Source: Dicyema japonicum
Lineage: Eukaryota; Dicyemida; Rhombozoa; Dicyemidae
DNA: 64,000 nucleotides
Assembly: GCA_011109175.1 (NCBI GenBank)
Contig: RDEW01000005.1
Span: 1,614,324 to 1,678,323, forward strand
Direction: 5' to 3'
Of the stretch, positions 14,282 to 25,476 are shown one piece after another. Position 1 is the stretch's first letter; each line of letters starts with the position of its first letter. The notes under the pieces were generated by a model. It worked only from the letters and a program-made list of their open reading frames with translations, had not been told where the DNA came from and did not search any database. The position numbers and the translations under genes were made by a program.

Positions 14282-15420
14282 CTACCAGCCAGAGGCGAAT
14301 GATGACCACATTGCAAGCGAGGTGTTCCACTTAGACGGCCCTTGGAATAAGCAATTCTGAAGCGCTAATCTCAGGAGGTCTCGCTCCAATATCTTATTCT
14401 CTTTGAGAGATCGTATGACATTCGTAAATCCGAAGTCACTTATGCTTTTGATCCAAGTTTGGTCATTTGCCGGAGGTAGGATTTTCCTGAGTCTTCTTTG
14501 GGGATCAATGAAGGTTCTTTGTATGTACATTGGATTCAAGTAATGGGCAGGTTGGGTGGTTAAGGTCAAACGATTGTAAGAGATATTGTAAGCTCCTCAT
14601 TTCGAGGTAATCACTCAAAAGCAGGATCTTTGACTCCAAGTGTAAATGGTCAACGGAAGATGATTTTAACTCTCAATGCTGAATGCATGCTGCAGCTTTA
14701 GTATGAGGGAGAGTGATATACATGGAGCCTGCTTGGGAGGCATAATTCAGTGTTGTCCTGATGAATTGCTTGTACAGAAGTGTTAGACACTACTTTTGTT
14801 GATCAGTCGAGTAAGCTACTCTTGAGGGATATTTTGTGTTTGCTTTAGTGCAAAAAAATTCAAAGTGTTCAGTCGGACAATAAATTTAGAGGTTTGGACT
14901 GAGGCCAATTAGACGCTTTCATCCTTTGATGAAAATATAAGATCAGCGGGTATGACAGATAGAGCGTTTTCTGAGTCATTGAAATGTCGCTTAGGTAAAA
15001 AGTTAGTGGGAAAGAACAGATCCGTGAGGAACATCGTTGGAAAGGTATCGAAATCGGGCATGGGAAAGTCTTCCAGCAAGAAAATTTGTGGGCCACGATT
15101 TACAAAATTAGAGGATATTTGATGACCTGATCTTATTTGAAAGGTGCGGTCAGAGGCTTTTTCCAATTCGATTGAGGCCAGAAAAGTTCTTTCGGGAGTT
15201 TTAGAATTGTTGAAACTCTGAGCAATAAACTACGTCCAAGTGGAGAGACGAGAAGAGTGAAGGGGAAGAAAGCCATATTATGAAGGTTGAGGTGGCCTGA
15301 AATCTCGTTCAAGACAATTCTTTCCAAAATCTCGATACAACTGAGGTAAGAGAAATGGGTCTGTATGAGGAAGGGTAGGAGGAGTCTTTCAAGGACCTTT
15401 CTATTTCCGCCTTAAAAAAT
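14282..15420 (-). pseudogene. LINE-A relic, 5'-truncated
   Basis: Minus-strand remnant of the family represented by the well-preserved element at 60334. Collinear matches are ERIVLNEISGHLNL to ERIILNEITPYLDL, then KTPERTFLASIELEKASDRT to KPPERTVLASIDLTKAFDRI. The C-terminal NPMYIQRTFIDPQRRLRKIL with KENKILERDLL matches NRRYIRRTLFDLQRALSKI with YNKVLERFP. Several frameshifts and deletions, including the region of the YADD motif. Confidence 0.75.
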
Positions 15421-15649
15421 TATCCAATTCCGTTTTCCTGTAGCTTAGTTCTGAGATGACTTGTTCTCCTATGGCGTTTGATGATTATTCTACATAATAA
15501 ATAATTAATTAAATATTTAAAATTAACTCAATAAATTAATGAAATTCTTTAATATGCTTATCAAATATTTTTAAGACTTTTTAGAAGGAACTGTGAACGT
15601 AAGCTTGGCGGTCGTCCCGTAGTCACTACCAGGCAAACTAATAAATAGT

Positions 15650-16545
15650 TACTTGGCAGAAAGAGAAGGTGGGTCTGATGGTTACAATTGTATGCAGTCC
15701 GCTCCACGAGCGAGTGACCCACGTGAAAACCAAGTCAAATACTTTCTCAAGAAGTTGTTTACATCGTTACTCCTATCCAGTACTTCCGAAAACCTAAGTC
15801 CTACAAGAAATGTGGAAGACGCGTTCGCTGTCAAAGACTACAGAATCCGATATGTGGAGTTGTTTGACTTTGTGTGCTTTGCGAGAACTTTTACGGAATA
15901 AAGTCAAGTGTAGCGTTGCTAGGATTTTTTATTTCTTACTTGTCCACCAGATATACTCAAGTATAACAAGAAAATCTGGAAAACTCATCCAGATTACTTT
16001 AATCGGGATCCAAAGGTGGTCCCAAGGTTTAAAATTCTGAAACATCAAGGAAGTCATCTTGAATTGTGGAAAATATTGTGCCTCACTTATATGTGGACAA
16101 AAAATCAGGCGAACTACGAAATCAACGGGGATAATCGGTGCAACTTTGTCGAGAGACATGTGAGGGATGATTCAAAGAACCAATTTTATCGAGATTGATG
16201 AGACAATTTTCCGCGGAAAGTATCACCATGGATACTGGCGACAGTGACAGTGTGTTCTCGGTGGCATAGAATGTCATTTTTATTGGAAATTAGTAAGATG
16301 TCTCTGCTCAATTGATTCGATTCTCAAATTTCTCTCCCTTTCCTCTGTTCCTTTGTTTCCCTCCTTCAACAAGAGTGGTTTCACGTGGATCCACTTGTCT
16401 CAAGTGACTTCCACTTCCAGTATGAGATGGAAAAAATTATCCCCTACTATTTTGTTGAATCATTCTTTGGAAGCATTCCCATTGCTGCTACTCGAAGTTT
16501 GCTATTCCTCCGCTGATCCTGGGTGGACTTGCATGTGATATTGAA
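15650..16545 (+). pseudogene. Merlin-like (ISXO2-type) DDE transposase relic
   Basis: Pieces readable over frame changes include YFRKPKSYKKCGRRVRCQRL (N-terminal Cys-rich zinc-binding type motif) and KIWKTHPDYFNRDPKVVPRF. LELWKILCLTYMWTKNQANY corresponds to the xIxLxxLWxxxxxxY block of ISXO2-like proteins. FIEIDETIFRGKYHHGYWRQ followed by VLGGIE corresponds to the family signature VEIDE-x(n)-KY-x-RG-x(n)-WVFGGVE, which holds the first catalytic Asp. An open run of about 80 codons ends in a stop at about 16197. The 3' third is too degraded to read. No TIRs recognised. Confidence 0.6.
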
Positions 16546-16559
16546 AGTCTCTGTTCCGT

Positions 16560-17085
16560 TACGGTGGGAAGTTGATATATTTAATTAGTTTTTGACTATC
16601 AAACATGGTTCTCGTCAGCTTACCGAATCATAAAGGGTGGGTTATCGTATCAAGTGTTAATCCTCAAAATATTAAAAACTCTCGAGAACTAATCTATCTT
16701 TGATTCCTTTGTTCTTTTCAAAACGGACTAGTTAGCGTCATGGATCTGTCTGATTCGGAAGACGCCCAGTGCTTGGCCGAAATCCAAAAACTACTAACTT
16801 TTCTATTACAGTAAGAGTTCCCACAATTGACGTGATGCTTGGAAATAACCGATATTCTAAAAATCCATTGTTTCGTTCTGCGTTCCCACTATGCATCCCT
16901 CTTTTTAAAAAAAATGCATTTCTAAAAAATTATGGTTGAATAAACAACTAAATGCGTCATTAAAATTTATCAAATTAAGCATTCGAATTAATGAACTGAG
17001 AGATTATGAGCCTTATAACCTCATAATGAACAAGTATCCTTTGTGAAGTAAAGTCTGGATCTCTTAGTGTCATAAATACTGGACA
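16560..17085. other. No clear gene; small candidate exon at 16740
   Basis: A short open run starting ATG at 16740 (MDLSDSEDAQCLAEIQKLLT) ends within 75 nt and has no recognised continuation across a short intron. Otherwise nothing identified. Confidence 0.25.
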
Positions 17086-17089
17086 AAAT

Positions 17090-17345
17090 TCAGATGTTTT
17101 CGATTCGAACCTTGCTCCTACCTATTCCGACTGAAGGTTCCCTCCATCTAAGATGCATCCAAGCTTGACTTAGCGGCTCCGCGTTAGTGATATCTCACTG
17201 CAGAACTTGACTGTCTAAAGGGACTCACACACAACCAAAAGAAAAAAAGAAAAAACATTCCTTGACCCCCTTTTAACGATTAGTTATCATAGCTGTCCTT
17301 TACTCCTAAAATAAAGCGTGTGTCCTGCACATGGAACTATAAGTA
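17090..17345 (+). repeat. SINE-A copy
   Basis: Plus-strand copy with a B-box-like TTTCGATTCGAACC at about 17099-17112, GAAGGTTCC, a diverged AGCTTGACT core, ACTGCAGAACTTGA, an A-rich linker and the 3' motif AAATAAAGCGTGTGTCCTGC at about 17309-17328. Confidence 0.65.
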
Positions 17346-17485
17346 TTATGGCCCTCGTAATGTGCTACTACAACTACATCCTCTGTAAAGTCCCATTTTT
17401 TGAGGATGATTAAAGTCAAATTTATTGGCGGCTGAAATTGCGCATTCGGTTTCTATAAATAGTTAATTTACGATGACGTGCTAAA

Positions 17486-18195
17486 ATGGTAATTTTTATT
17501 TGTAGCTGATCTAGCTTGTTCATAGAGAATTTAGTCAGAATTCAAATTTTCACAAAAGTTCTCTAACATTTGACCAAACTGTTAAACTGACGCTTTTAGA
17601 AGTTATTTCATCGTTTTTAAAAAAGCGGAGTGAAACTTTGGATCCGCTTCGTGGTCTTAAATTATGTTCATTTAAGATTCCATTGCTGATCTTGGAATCA
17701 CGTGTTCTGACAAAGAATGGACGTCATTTGTGGAAAAATATTGTCCAGATCAGCAAAGGATTGGGAACAATAAATTCCTGAATAAACTGTTGGACGATAT
17801 AACAAACGTTGCAGTTTTTCAAGGAAGAAGAAATTGCGCGAATCTTCCACAAAATGTTGCTACTTGTTTTATTCGAGGTCCCACTTGGACGGATGACCTT
17901 GGATCTGGTGAAAATACTTCAAAGAATCAAGAAAAAATGGAGAAAATTTCGCAGAGATCTTTTACTAAGAGACCTCAGTCATAATGGATTTATAAAGGTC
18001 TCTGAATTTATGGATATTTTGAATTGGTAATTTAAGCCTTATTTTAGGAATAAAATTAATCTAAATCCTCTTGAAGAATATTCTTTGATGGAATACTTTG
18101 ATCCTCACTTTAATGGAGTGATCAGTTACTGGCATTTTCTTAGGCTAATAATTCCCTTACACAAGACTACACAATCCACAGTTCCGCTTAATTAA
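17486..18195 (+). CDS. EF-hand calcium-binding protein, unclassified
   Basis: Predicted Ca2+-sensor-type protein. Start ATG at 17486 is followed by a 26-nt intron (17489-17514). Further introns are 17654-17676 (23 nt) and 18027-18047 (21 nt), plus a proposed 16-nt intron at 17808-17823. Together they leave exactly 208 codons. Two C-terminal EF-hand loops are visible: DLSHNGFIKVSEFMDIL (D-x-S-x-N-G-x-I with E at position 12) and DPHFNGVISYWHFLRLI (D-x-H-x-N-G-x-I with H at position 12, so probably a weak or dead Ca2+ site). The N-terminal half (LKKRSETLDPLRDSIADLGI, then DKEWTSFVEKYCP) looks like a degenerate helix-loop-helix. I could not assign it to a named subfamily. Confidence 0.7.
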
Positions 18196-18269
18196 TCGTT
18201 GATCCGAAAATGATTTTAATTATTGATTTTAATACTTTAAGTGCTTTTAGCAGATTGTGAGATAATTTG

Positions 18270-18570
18270 GGTTGCCTAGTGGTTAAGGTGTCGTACTTGT
18301 AAAAAATGGTCGTGAGTTTGATCCTCTATGGTGGCTACTTGAACGAAAAGTTCTCTTCGTTACCTCAGTTACTTCAATCCATTTCTTCGTTAAAGTGGTA
18401 TCATATGGTCTCAGGTGGCGATCAGTGCCAGGACTCTTTTCTTGGAGATTTTAGTTTTTCTTGACTTCCCTAGATCATCATTCCTTGAAGGGGTTCCTTT
18501 TGGTTTAGTGGTTTTTTCGTGAGAAGGCTAAAAATGTGGTCTACCCTCGATCAAATAAATTTTTATATTC
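18270..18570 (+). repeat. SINE-B copy
   Basis: tRNA-like head with A-box-like TTGCCTAGTGGTTAAGG (18276-18292) and B-box-like GAGTTTGATCC (about 18313-18323). It is followed by the SINE-B body (GTGGTATCATATGGTCTCAG, GATCAGTGCCAGG). The 3' tail is diverged. Confidence 0.6.
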
Positions 18571-18964
18571 CGACATAATTAATGAAATTGCTGCTTTTTA
18601 GCAATGGAGATCAACCGGACGAGCACTCGGTTTCACGGATGAGAAAAGACAGTGATCTTCCGATTATGCCTTCAGTTGTTTTAACACAATACTGCGGAAT
18701 GTGAACAAATCCATGAGCCTTTGTACTTCTCTTTGAATTCATGCATTTACAACGCTCCTAATGATGTTTGTAGAAGAGAAATGATGCACGCGGCGTCACA
18801 AAGTTTAAGAATATTTTCGATAAAAGAATTATATTAATTAGTTAAAGCACTTCAACTGTCAACCACTAAACCGACAAAATTTCTTAAACAATTTATTTAA
18901 AAATTATTTAAAAACATTATTTTCAGGACAATTTTATTATAATTTTCTCATAACTGCATACATT

Positions 18965-19500
18965 TTTTACAGAACGCCGCTTACCACGTGACATCCTCAT
19001 CATGACTAAGAAACTCCGGAAGTGGAATATACTGAAGGAAATTATAAAGAAGAGCCCATTTTCTCTTGTCGACTGCATGACCAAACTCTAAAACCAGTTC
19101 ATTACCTCATCAATCGAATACGCTTTTCCCGCATAGAGGTTTGAGGAATCCTGTTCCAAACTCGACAAATTAAATTCAACTAGACGAAGAACTTTACGTT
19201 TACTTCCACCGCTGTTAAAACTCTCCACTCTCTCTTTAAAGGAATCCACAATAAAATATGGCTGTGGTTTCCTGCGTTTTGCATAGAACCAGGAAACTCA
19301 TCGGGTGATCACGGAGAGGAATGCTGATCGGTGTCCCAAGGAAGGACACCCCTTTGTAAGCATTCGCGGAGGCTCAACCGTTTTAAAGTTGTGTCAGTGT
19401 AGGACCAAAACGATTTTTGAGATTATTAGAAGCTGGGGTCACTTAATTAGTTGTTTTTAACATCTTTCTTGATCTCGGAGTTCTCAAAAAATAAATAATA
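18965..19500 (+). pseudogene. LINE-E 3' part
   Basis: Reads LRKWNILKEIIKKSPFSLVD, then SSIEYAFPA and a diverged C-terminus. It is collinear with the LINE-E copy at 40440 (LRKWNILKAIINKSPSPCSL, TIEYACSA). It ends with GGGGTCACTTAATTAGTTG at 19434-19452 and a T-rich 3' UTR into AAATAAATAATAAT at about 19489-19502, the tail type shared by LINE-B to E. Confidence 0.65.
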
Positions 19501-19689
19501 ATTTCACCATAAAAAATATTTTTTTCAAAAACCAAAAACCTCATTTTAATTGGCGAAAACCACATAATCAAACCGTGAAGTTGGTTAGAATTATGACCTT
19601 GACTTTCATCAATCGTGAAGCTAAGTGGACATTTTATGCAATGAAGGTACGTCATCGGTTCATTTTTTGTGATCATCTTAGTTTTAGTA

Positions 19690-19792
19690 AATTCATGATC
19701 CCCGCCGACATAATCGACGTTGCGTTGCCTCTCACGATTCAACAGAGATTAACTGGAAGCCACTTTTTAGTGTAGCCAAGCTTAAGTATTAA
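19690..19792 (-). repeat. Repeat D copy
   Basis: The complement contains ATCGTGAGAGGCAACGCAAC GTCGAT, nearly identical to the segment at 59345-59375, preceded by GGCTACACTAAAAAG as at 59280-59295. Other, more diverged copies are at 27590 and 36370. The origin is unknown; the conserved frame suggests a coding relic. Confidence 0.5.
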
Positions 19793-19799
19793 ATGACGT

Positions 19800-20510
19800 C
19801 AGAGTTATTGCTTTTATAGATAGAATTTGTCAGGCAAATCTACATTCTCAGAATAAAGATTACTGTCACTAACATAATAATCAGTCAGCGACTTGTGATG
19901 GGAGACAGATGTGAATGCAGCCTATTAGTCTAAACCACAATAAAACTTATATCGTTTTTCGATAATATTTTCGACAATTTAGATTTAATTAACCACAAAA
20001 ACTGGAAAAAATAGTTAACACTAATTAAAATGATCATATAACAGTACAGAAGAACCTTTGAAAATTCACAAGATAAATCGCCTTAATCGTGATAATATAA
20101 TCTACTAGAACTTACCACTATTTAGCTGAACAACATGAAAAATAGTCATGTTGTTCAGCTAAACTCCTCTTACATCATACATGAATTATATTCACTTGGT
20201 GTAATAAATGTCGAATAGTTCTTATACCACCATCCTTGCTCGCTGGTATTTGGATTTTATATCCCCCATGCCAATTTACAGCATGCATTCCGGATCTATC
20301 TAGGAGTTCAACGAATTTTCTTCTTTGTTTTCATACCTCCCAGAATATAAATCCTGTCTACTTCCCTTATATATTATACTCAGAATTTGCAGGAGGCATT
20401 CTTTCTGAATCAATTCAATCACTTCGACCGACTACCAAATAAATAAAAACTTGATAACAGTCTATTTTATCGGGGTACCAAACAAAAGCCGAGAGAATCT
20501 TTATTAATAA
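19800..20510. other. 3' flank of SPTLC1, no gene seen apart from the hairpin
   Basis: AT-rich. One open frame at 20236-20442 has no recognisable homology and no compensating splice pattern, so it is left unannotated. Confidence 0.4.
20121..20163. repeat. Perfect 18-bp inverted repeat (hairpin)
   Basis: TTTAGCTGAACAACATGA at 20121-20138 is followed by a 7-nt loop and its exact reverse complement at 20146-20163. It lies about 350 bp past the SPTLC1 stop codon. Uninterrupted stems of this length are otherwise absent from the surrounding sequence. Confidence 0.9.
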
Positions 20511-21911
20511 TCAAACATTGTTAAATAAATAAGATTTATGCTGAAAACTTAATTCTTTCAAAGTATCAACAAGTAAGTCCAAATCAGAGATCTCCATCGA
20601 GCAATTCAAAGTAACTTTGATGCTACAATAGAAAAAATTATTGTACCAGGGTGGATGACGAATCATCTGAGAATAATAAGGACTCCGGGAGTGCATCATA
20701 ACAACTGCAATTCCCCTGTTTCTTCCTTCTCTAACAACATGTTCCATAAGTTCGATATTCACGTGCTTCATAATGATGACCGGAACCCTTTGATCTCCTC
20801 CAAACTCAAATTGCGGTAATTCAATTGAAAGTCTACCCCGGAGATAAGAACTGAGGCTTAGCAGACTGTCGAATCGCCATTGTTCATGGAGAAGAGAGAG
20901 TCTAGAAAAAATCGGTTGCACAGTAAATGGAGGAGATGAGGCTGAAAAACAATATGCATGACCAGCAAGTCTCTGGTGGTGGATTATTGACGAATGTCCC
21001 AGACAGAGCCCACCGAGAGAGGCAAAGGAGTTCTCTAGCGAGAGAATCAGCATATCCACGTCCAATATCGAACACCCTGAAAGCTGAATTACTCCTTTAG
21101 GGGCTATAACCCCAACAGAAAGAGACTCGTCGAGAATAATCCTGGCTTTATACGTGTATTTCAATTCAATCAGCTTTGGGAGATCAACGATATCGAACAA
21201 TTTCTGGTTCACTCCCTCAGCCACGATGAACTTCTTAGAGGGAGGACAAATGCTCAATAATTCCTCCAAATGTGCCCAATCATTATGCCGATAAAAATAT
21301 ATCTTCGCACGTGATATCTTGGCTCCGTAGGCGATCCATTCCGAACAGGACTCATCCAAGAATAAAGAATCCCCGCTGTACACACAGGAGGGGATCACAC
21401 TCGAGATCACACAGCAGGAAACTGAGTAGAGAATTGCCGCATCAGCGCCCATCCATTCAGCAATTTTTTCCTCCAGTTTTAAGTGACACTCTTTAATGAG
21501 TTATACAAACTCACCTATTGTTCCATAGAAACCACGTGGACCACAACTTCCTAGCCCACACTCTGCCAAAGCCTGAATCGCACCCTCATCCTCGTTGTTG
21601 AGATCACAGAAGTTATATGAACCGAAATTAAGACACTCCCTTCCATTTATTGTTGACATTTTCCCCTTTCCGTTAACAACAATAGTCTCCATTTCCTTGC
21701 ATGGAAAAAAAAGGGGGGTTGGAGTCCAATCTTTGATTAACTCCTCTTCTTCTTGATATGTCAACTCTTCATTGAGTCTATATTTCTTTTTGAATAGCAA
21801 ATAGAAGACAAGGAGAATCAGGCCAAGTTCAAACACGATGCGGTAAGTCGGAGCTTCCACCGCTGCCCGAAAGTATTCCCCGTATTTCCATAGAAAAAAT
21901 GGTCCGTACAT
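20511..21911 (-). CDS. SPTLC1: Serine palmitoyltransferase subunit 1 (LCB1/SPTLC1)
   Basis: Subunit of the ER enzyme that joins serine and palmitoyl-CoA, the committed step of sphingolipid synthesis. It pairs with the PLP-bearing SPTLC2. A single 24-nt intron (21491-21514) leaves 459 codons, against 473 aa in human. An N-terminal membrane segment (IVFELGLILLVFYLLF, residues about 26-41) precedes the aminotransferase fold: LNFGSYNFCDLN, GLGSCGPRGFYGTI (containing the Cys aligned with human C133), LKLEEKIAEWMG, FLDE, GHAYCFSASSPPF. The region aligned with the PLP lysine reads LENSFASLGGLC, without Lys, as expected for the catalytically silent LCB1 subunit. Start at 21911 gives MYGPFFLWKYGEYFRAAVEA, normal for the family. 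About 550 bp of AT-rich DNA lies upstream. Confidence 0.95.
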
Positions 21912-22500
21912 AAAAAGCCAATGTTTTATTTCAAAATTTTTTTAATTTTTATTTCATTCTTGTTTAAATTTAATATTGTTTTTAATAATTATTTTTAAAT
22001 TATTTAATTTTGTGGTTATAAATTAGATAGCCTTAAAGCCGCTTATGCACGTTGTTGAGTTTGTTGTAATTAAAAAACGACTTGGTTTATTTTTTGTTAA
22101 AAATTGCTCTAAATTAATAATCCTATTATTTAATCCATAGTAACTTCGACTTATTGATTTTTTCTTAAATTTAAATACTCTTCAAAGTTGATTAAATAAA
22201 TTGTCCTCAATCTCCAATAAATGGTTTCCTTCATTTGAAGGTACCGGTTACACCTCAGAGCAAATATTTATTTAATAAGTATTAAATCCTTTCCAAGTAT
22301 CCGGCATTATGGGAACCCCTCCATTGGAATAAGGAAAGGGGGAACCTTTTGGATGCCGCATTCGACGTCTCCAGAATTAAACAACTGCTTAACCTAATGG
22401 TTAATTCAAAAATGTAACAATTAGTGACAATGCACTTAAAAATTCTGAAACTCCACTGTGGAATCTCAGGGGGACCACAAGAGGAATGTCCGGAAATAAT
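21912..22500. other. AT-rich upstream region of SPTLC1
   Basis: Very A/T-rich to about 22200, presumably the SPTLC1 promoter, with no motif I can name. Nothing coding recognised. Confidence 0.35.
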
Positions 22501-22504
22501 TAAA

Positions 22505-22750
22505 AATATTCCAAAGACCAAGGATAACCAAACTAACTAACTCCTTGATCCTGACTCGTTCAGCGTTCCAGAACTTGTCTCCAGGTAACGACATTGTTCC
22601 CGTGGAAAGAATAGTGGATCCTCTTGATGCCTGCGAGGCATCGGGCGTCTCCTCAGAAGATGGATCCAATGACGCCATCAACGGGAGGGAAAATAATTTT
22701 TGACATACTAGCCACATAACACCACATGCCGCCACGCGGCCACTTAACTT
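22505..22750 (-). repeat. SINE-B copy
   Basis: Minus-strand copy. The head reads inverted as CTAGCCACATAACACCACAT and GCCGCCACGCGGCC at 22709-22742; the body has GCATCGGGCGTCTCC and CCAATGACGCCATC. It matches the copy at 39445 along its length, with substitutions. Confidence 0.6.
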
Positions 22751-22754
22751 CATG

Positions 22755-23395
22755 TATTTATTAACCCCAAGAACAAAAAAATATGAAGATATCTGACTAA
22801 TTAAATGTTTCCAGTGTTTTATTTAGCGTCCCTACCGTAACTACACCTTTCCTCTTTCAAAAGAGTAGACAGTCGCAGAAAAACAACAAATAGAAGATAA
22901 TCTTGATGAACTACGGAAAAGGCAAGAAGGAGATTTGGATGGAGAAAACTGATAGAAAAGATATAGGGAGTAAAACACAAGCAAAACCATAGGTATCTAC
23001 ATGCTTATAGAAAACTCTAAAGTGCTTTAAAGTAGTAACTTAGTAGTCGTTGTACACAAAAATACTACTACTTTAGTAGTAAAACACAACAGGTGACCTT
23101 CTACTATTATTGAAACCACAAGAAGGGTTAACCCACTAATTAGGTGAGCACAGGCTCCAATAGCTCCCAAACACTCATTCCACCAGCGATCAAATTGCTT
23201 TCCAGAAGTGAATTCTGTTGATCTGCAGTAAATTCTATCAGAGTATTTTTCTTTATGGTCGATCAGAATTCCTCTGCGGTAGATTGACATACATAAGGAT
23301 TACAGAACCGGGAGCACCCAATCTTTGGGAGAGGACCCTGATGCCTGTTCAGGAAGCTCAAAAACAGAAGGCTTAAGTAGAAAATCTGAGACCAG
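22755..23395. other. No gene seen
   Basis: No recognisable coding sequence or repeat. Contains a short ACTTAGTAGTCGT / ACTACTACTTTAGTAGT-rich stretch at 23035-23085 that is locally self-complementary. Confidence 0.35.
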
Positions 23396-23399
23396 TTAT

Positions 23400-24235
23400 A
23401 CTGATGAACACGCTTAGAAAAATATTGGTAAATATAATCCTACAGAGAATGGAGAGCTGGTTATAGTCACACCTGTCTTCTTATGTAGGCTTCCGTATGG
23501 ACAGATCAACCTCAGATGTTATGTGGAGGGTTTCAACTTTCTTGGGATCGACAAAGGCTTTCGACTCGGTAAATCAGCGGAAATTGTCACAAGTCCATGA
23601 AGGCTTCCTTCATATTTCCATAGTCAGGGACACGTACCTGAGCGTGATGATCACGATAACCTGATTAAGACGATTCGAGACAACGGTGGGTATCCCCCCA
23701 AGAAGATCCATTATTTTGTTTGTCTTCTACCTTGAGACAGCACTTCGGGACTTGGAGTCGCTCCTTAAGGGGAAACGAACACAATAGCATACACCGATGA
23801 CGTGGACTTCAGTTAAAACGATAAAGAAGCATTTACTACTTTATCAGGGGAAATACTAGGGATGTTAGCTGAATAGTTCTTAATTGTGAACCCGAACAAA
23901 ACCGAAGTCATGGAACTCAGAAGAGAAAAAGCAAGAACTGAGGAGTATTGAAGCATAACCAAAAAGCTGGGTTCCTTTTTGGGTGAAAGCGAAGAAATAT
24001 CAAAAAAACTTTAGCAAATGCCGCACTGCACACCTGGTTTGCCCTAAAAGGACTCGATGTGGATACAAGAGTCCGCCTGTACAACGTACTTGTGAAATCA
24101 ACACTTCTGTATAACGCGGGTAGTGCGCCTGCACAAGATAAGAACTTGAAAAGATGAACTCCTTCCACATAGATCAGCCTGACATATCCTTCCCTCCTTG
24201 AACCACTCCAGAATAATAATAATAACCGAGAAAGT
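23400..24235 (+). pseudogene. LINE-F relic (RT and downstream region)
   Basis: Readable across many breaks: KAFDSVNQRKLSQ-like, SIILFVFYLETALRDLESLL, AYTDDVDF (from YADD), IVNPNKTEVMELRREKARTE, then KKLGSFLGESEEIS, RVRLYNVLVKSTLLYNAG. The block KKLGSxLGxSEDI followed by VLYN(C/S)GTWG is typical of one LINE group. The minus-strand relic at 47456 carries the same order. The 3' end has an AATAATAATAA run at about 24212-24223. Confidence 0.65.
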
Positions 24236-24377
24236 GGCTATAAAGTATAACGAGTAAATTATCTAATGAAGTAGACGGAATCCTGCTTAAACCTAACAGA
24301 ATGACATTCACTTCATTGATGAGGAATACGATAAATGTCACAAAAGTGATGGAAGAGGATCGTAGGAAACTAACAAA

Positions 24378-24570
24378 ATTATTCTTGGCGCCATGTGGTG
24401 CTTCGTGGCTAATTGATTAAAGTTTCTGTTTTTGGTCGTCTGTTCCTAATTCACTTAATTAGTGTGCGTCATGTGGTTCGCCTTGTATGGTGGCGTCAGA
24501 TACAAGTCAAAGTGTATCCAAAAATAACCATTTGTCAAGACCATCCATAGGAGTTCCCCCTGGACGGCTT
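24378..24570 (+). repeat. SINE-B head and body
   Basis: GGCGCCATGTGGTGCTTCGTGGCTAATTG at 24389 onward is the SINE-B tRNA-like head (A-box-like TGGCTAATTG). GTGCGTCATGTGGTTCGCC follows at about 24462. It is directly joined to a LINE 3' end. Confidence 0.6.
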
Positions 24571-24574
24571 TTCC

Positions 24575-24735
24575 TACACATCCAGGCACTTTTCAGGTGG
24601 AGAAAAAGCGCAGGAATGTAGTTGGAACAATGAGAAAAAATGCGGAGAATGTTGAGGAGGCAGGGATCACCTGAATTTGGTTATTTTTGGATATGACGGT
24701 GGTTTTGGTTTAATAAATTAAATTAATTCAATCAA
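24575..24735 (+). pseudogene. LINE 3' end fragment
   Basis: The last codons (EEAGIT-like, from GAGGAGGCAGGGATCACCTG) and the 3' UTR GACGGTGGTTTTGGTTTAAT match the LINE-D end at 8745-8800 (DAGIT stop; GACGGTGTTTCTTTGGCTTAA). Ends in a TAAATTAAATTAATT tail at about 24714-24728. Confidence 0.55.
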
Positions 24736-24739
24736 GTAG

Positions 24740-25476
24740 CCGTATAGCACCACGCTAACGTTGGCATCCCGTTCTCTTGATATAATGGCGGTTTTTGGTT
24801 TTAATAAATATTGGAATTATATGTATTTAATTTTTCACTCAGAGAAGTAAATCCCTGTCTACACAATCGATTTGTATCACTCGGCATTAAGGAGCCTAGA
24901 CTACTAAGAATATTCCTCAAGTTAACTGTTTTTGGGATTAATACGGGTTACAACAACTGTTACCTAAAACTCCCTTGAATTGATAATTATTATTACCCCC
25001 AGGATAACTATAATCAAAAAGAAATAAAAGTTCTCATATAACGAAGTGATCCCAGACCGACAAAGGAGAGGACGAGTCCGGCGGGGTCGAGAATCCTGAA
25101 CAGCTCTTCTCATTGGACATGATATGAGCTCAAAATTTCTGTATGATTGGAGATATTTCGATAGTGCATGGAATGGAGGGCAGCTCAGTAAACTAGCTTC
25201 CTTTAAGAGTTTCCGTTGTAATTCGATTAAGAAATTTTTAATGGGCTGGAGTTTGTGTTCTGGTCCATTGATGACAATAATAACAATAATGCTCCCAGTA
25301 ACAAATTAAAGGAATCAAAACAAATAATTAATATTTAATTAAAATTTAAAATATAATTAAAAAAATAAATTTTATATAATTTAAAGCGGTTAACCTAAAA
25401 AGCAATAATATTTCCTAAAAGCATGCTTGCACGTTAATTGCACGCTTGGTAGTTGGGTGTTCTTTACATTATTTAG
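24740..25476. other. Upstream region of the EF1A-like gene
   Basis: No gene seen to 25320. The 150 bp before the ATG are almost entirely A/T with runs of T and A, presumably the core promoter and 5' UTR. Confidence 0.35.

Noticed and set aside
20236-20442. 68-codon open frame beside the hairpin
   Set aside because: No recognisable motif and no supporting exons across short introns on either side.
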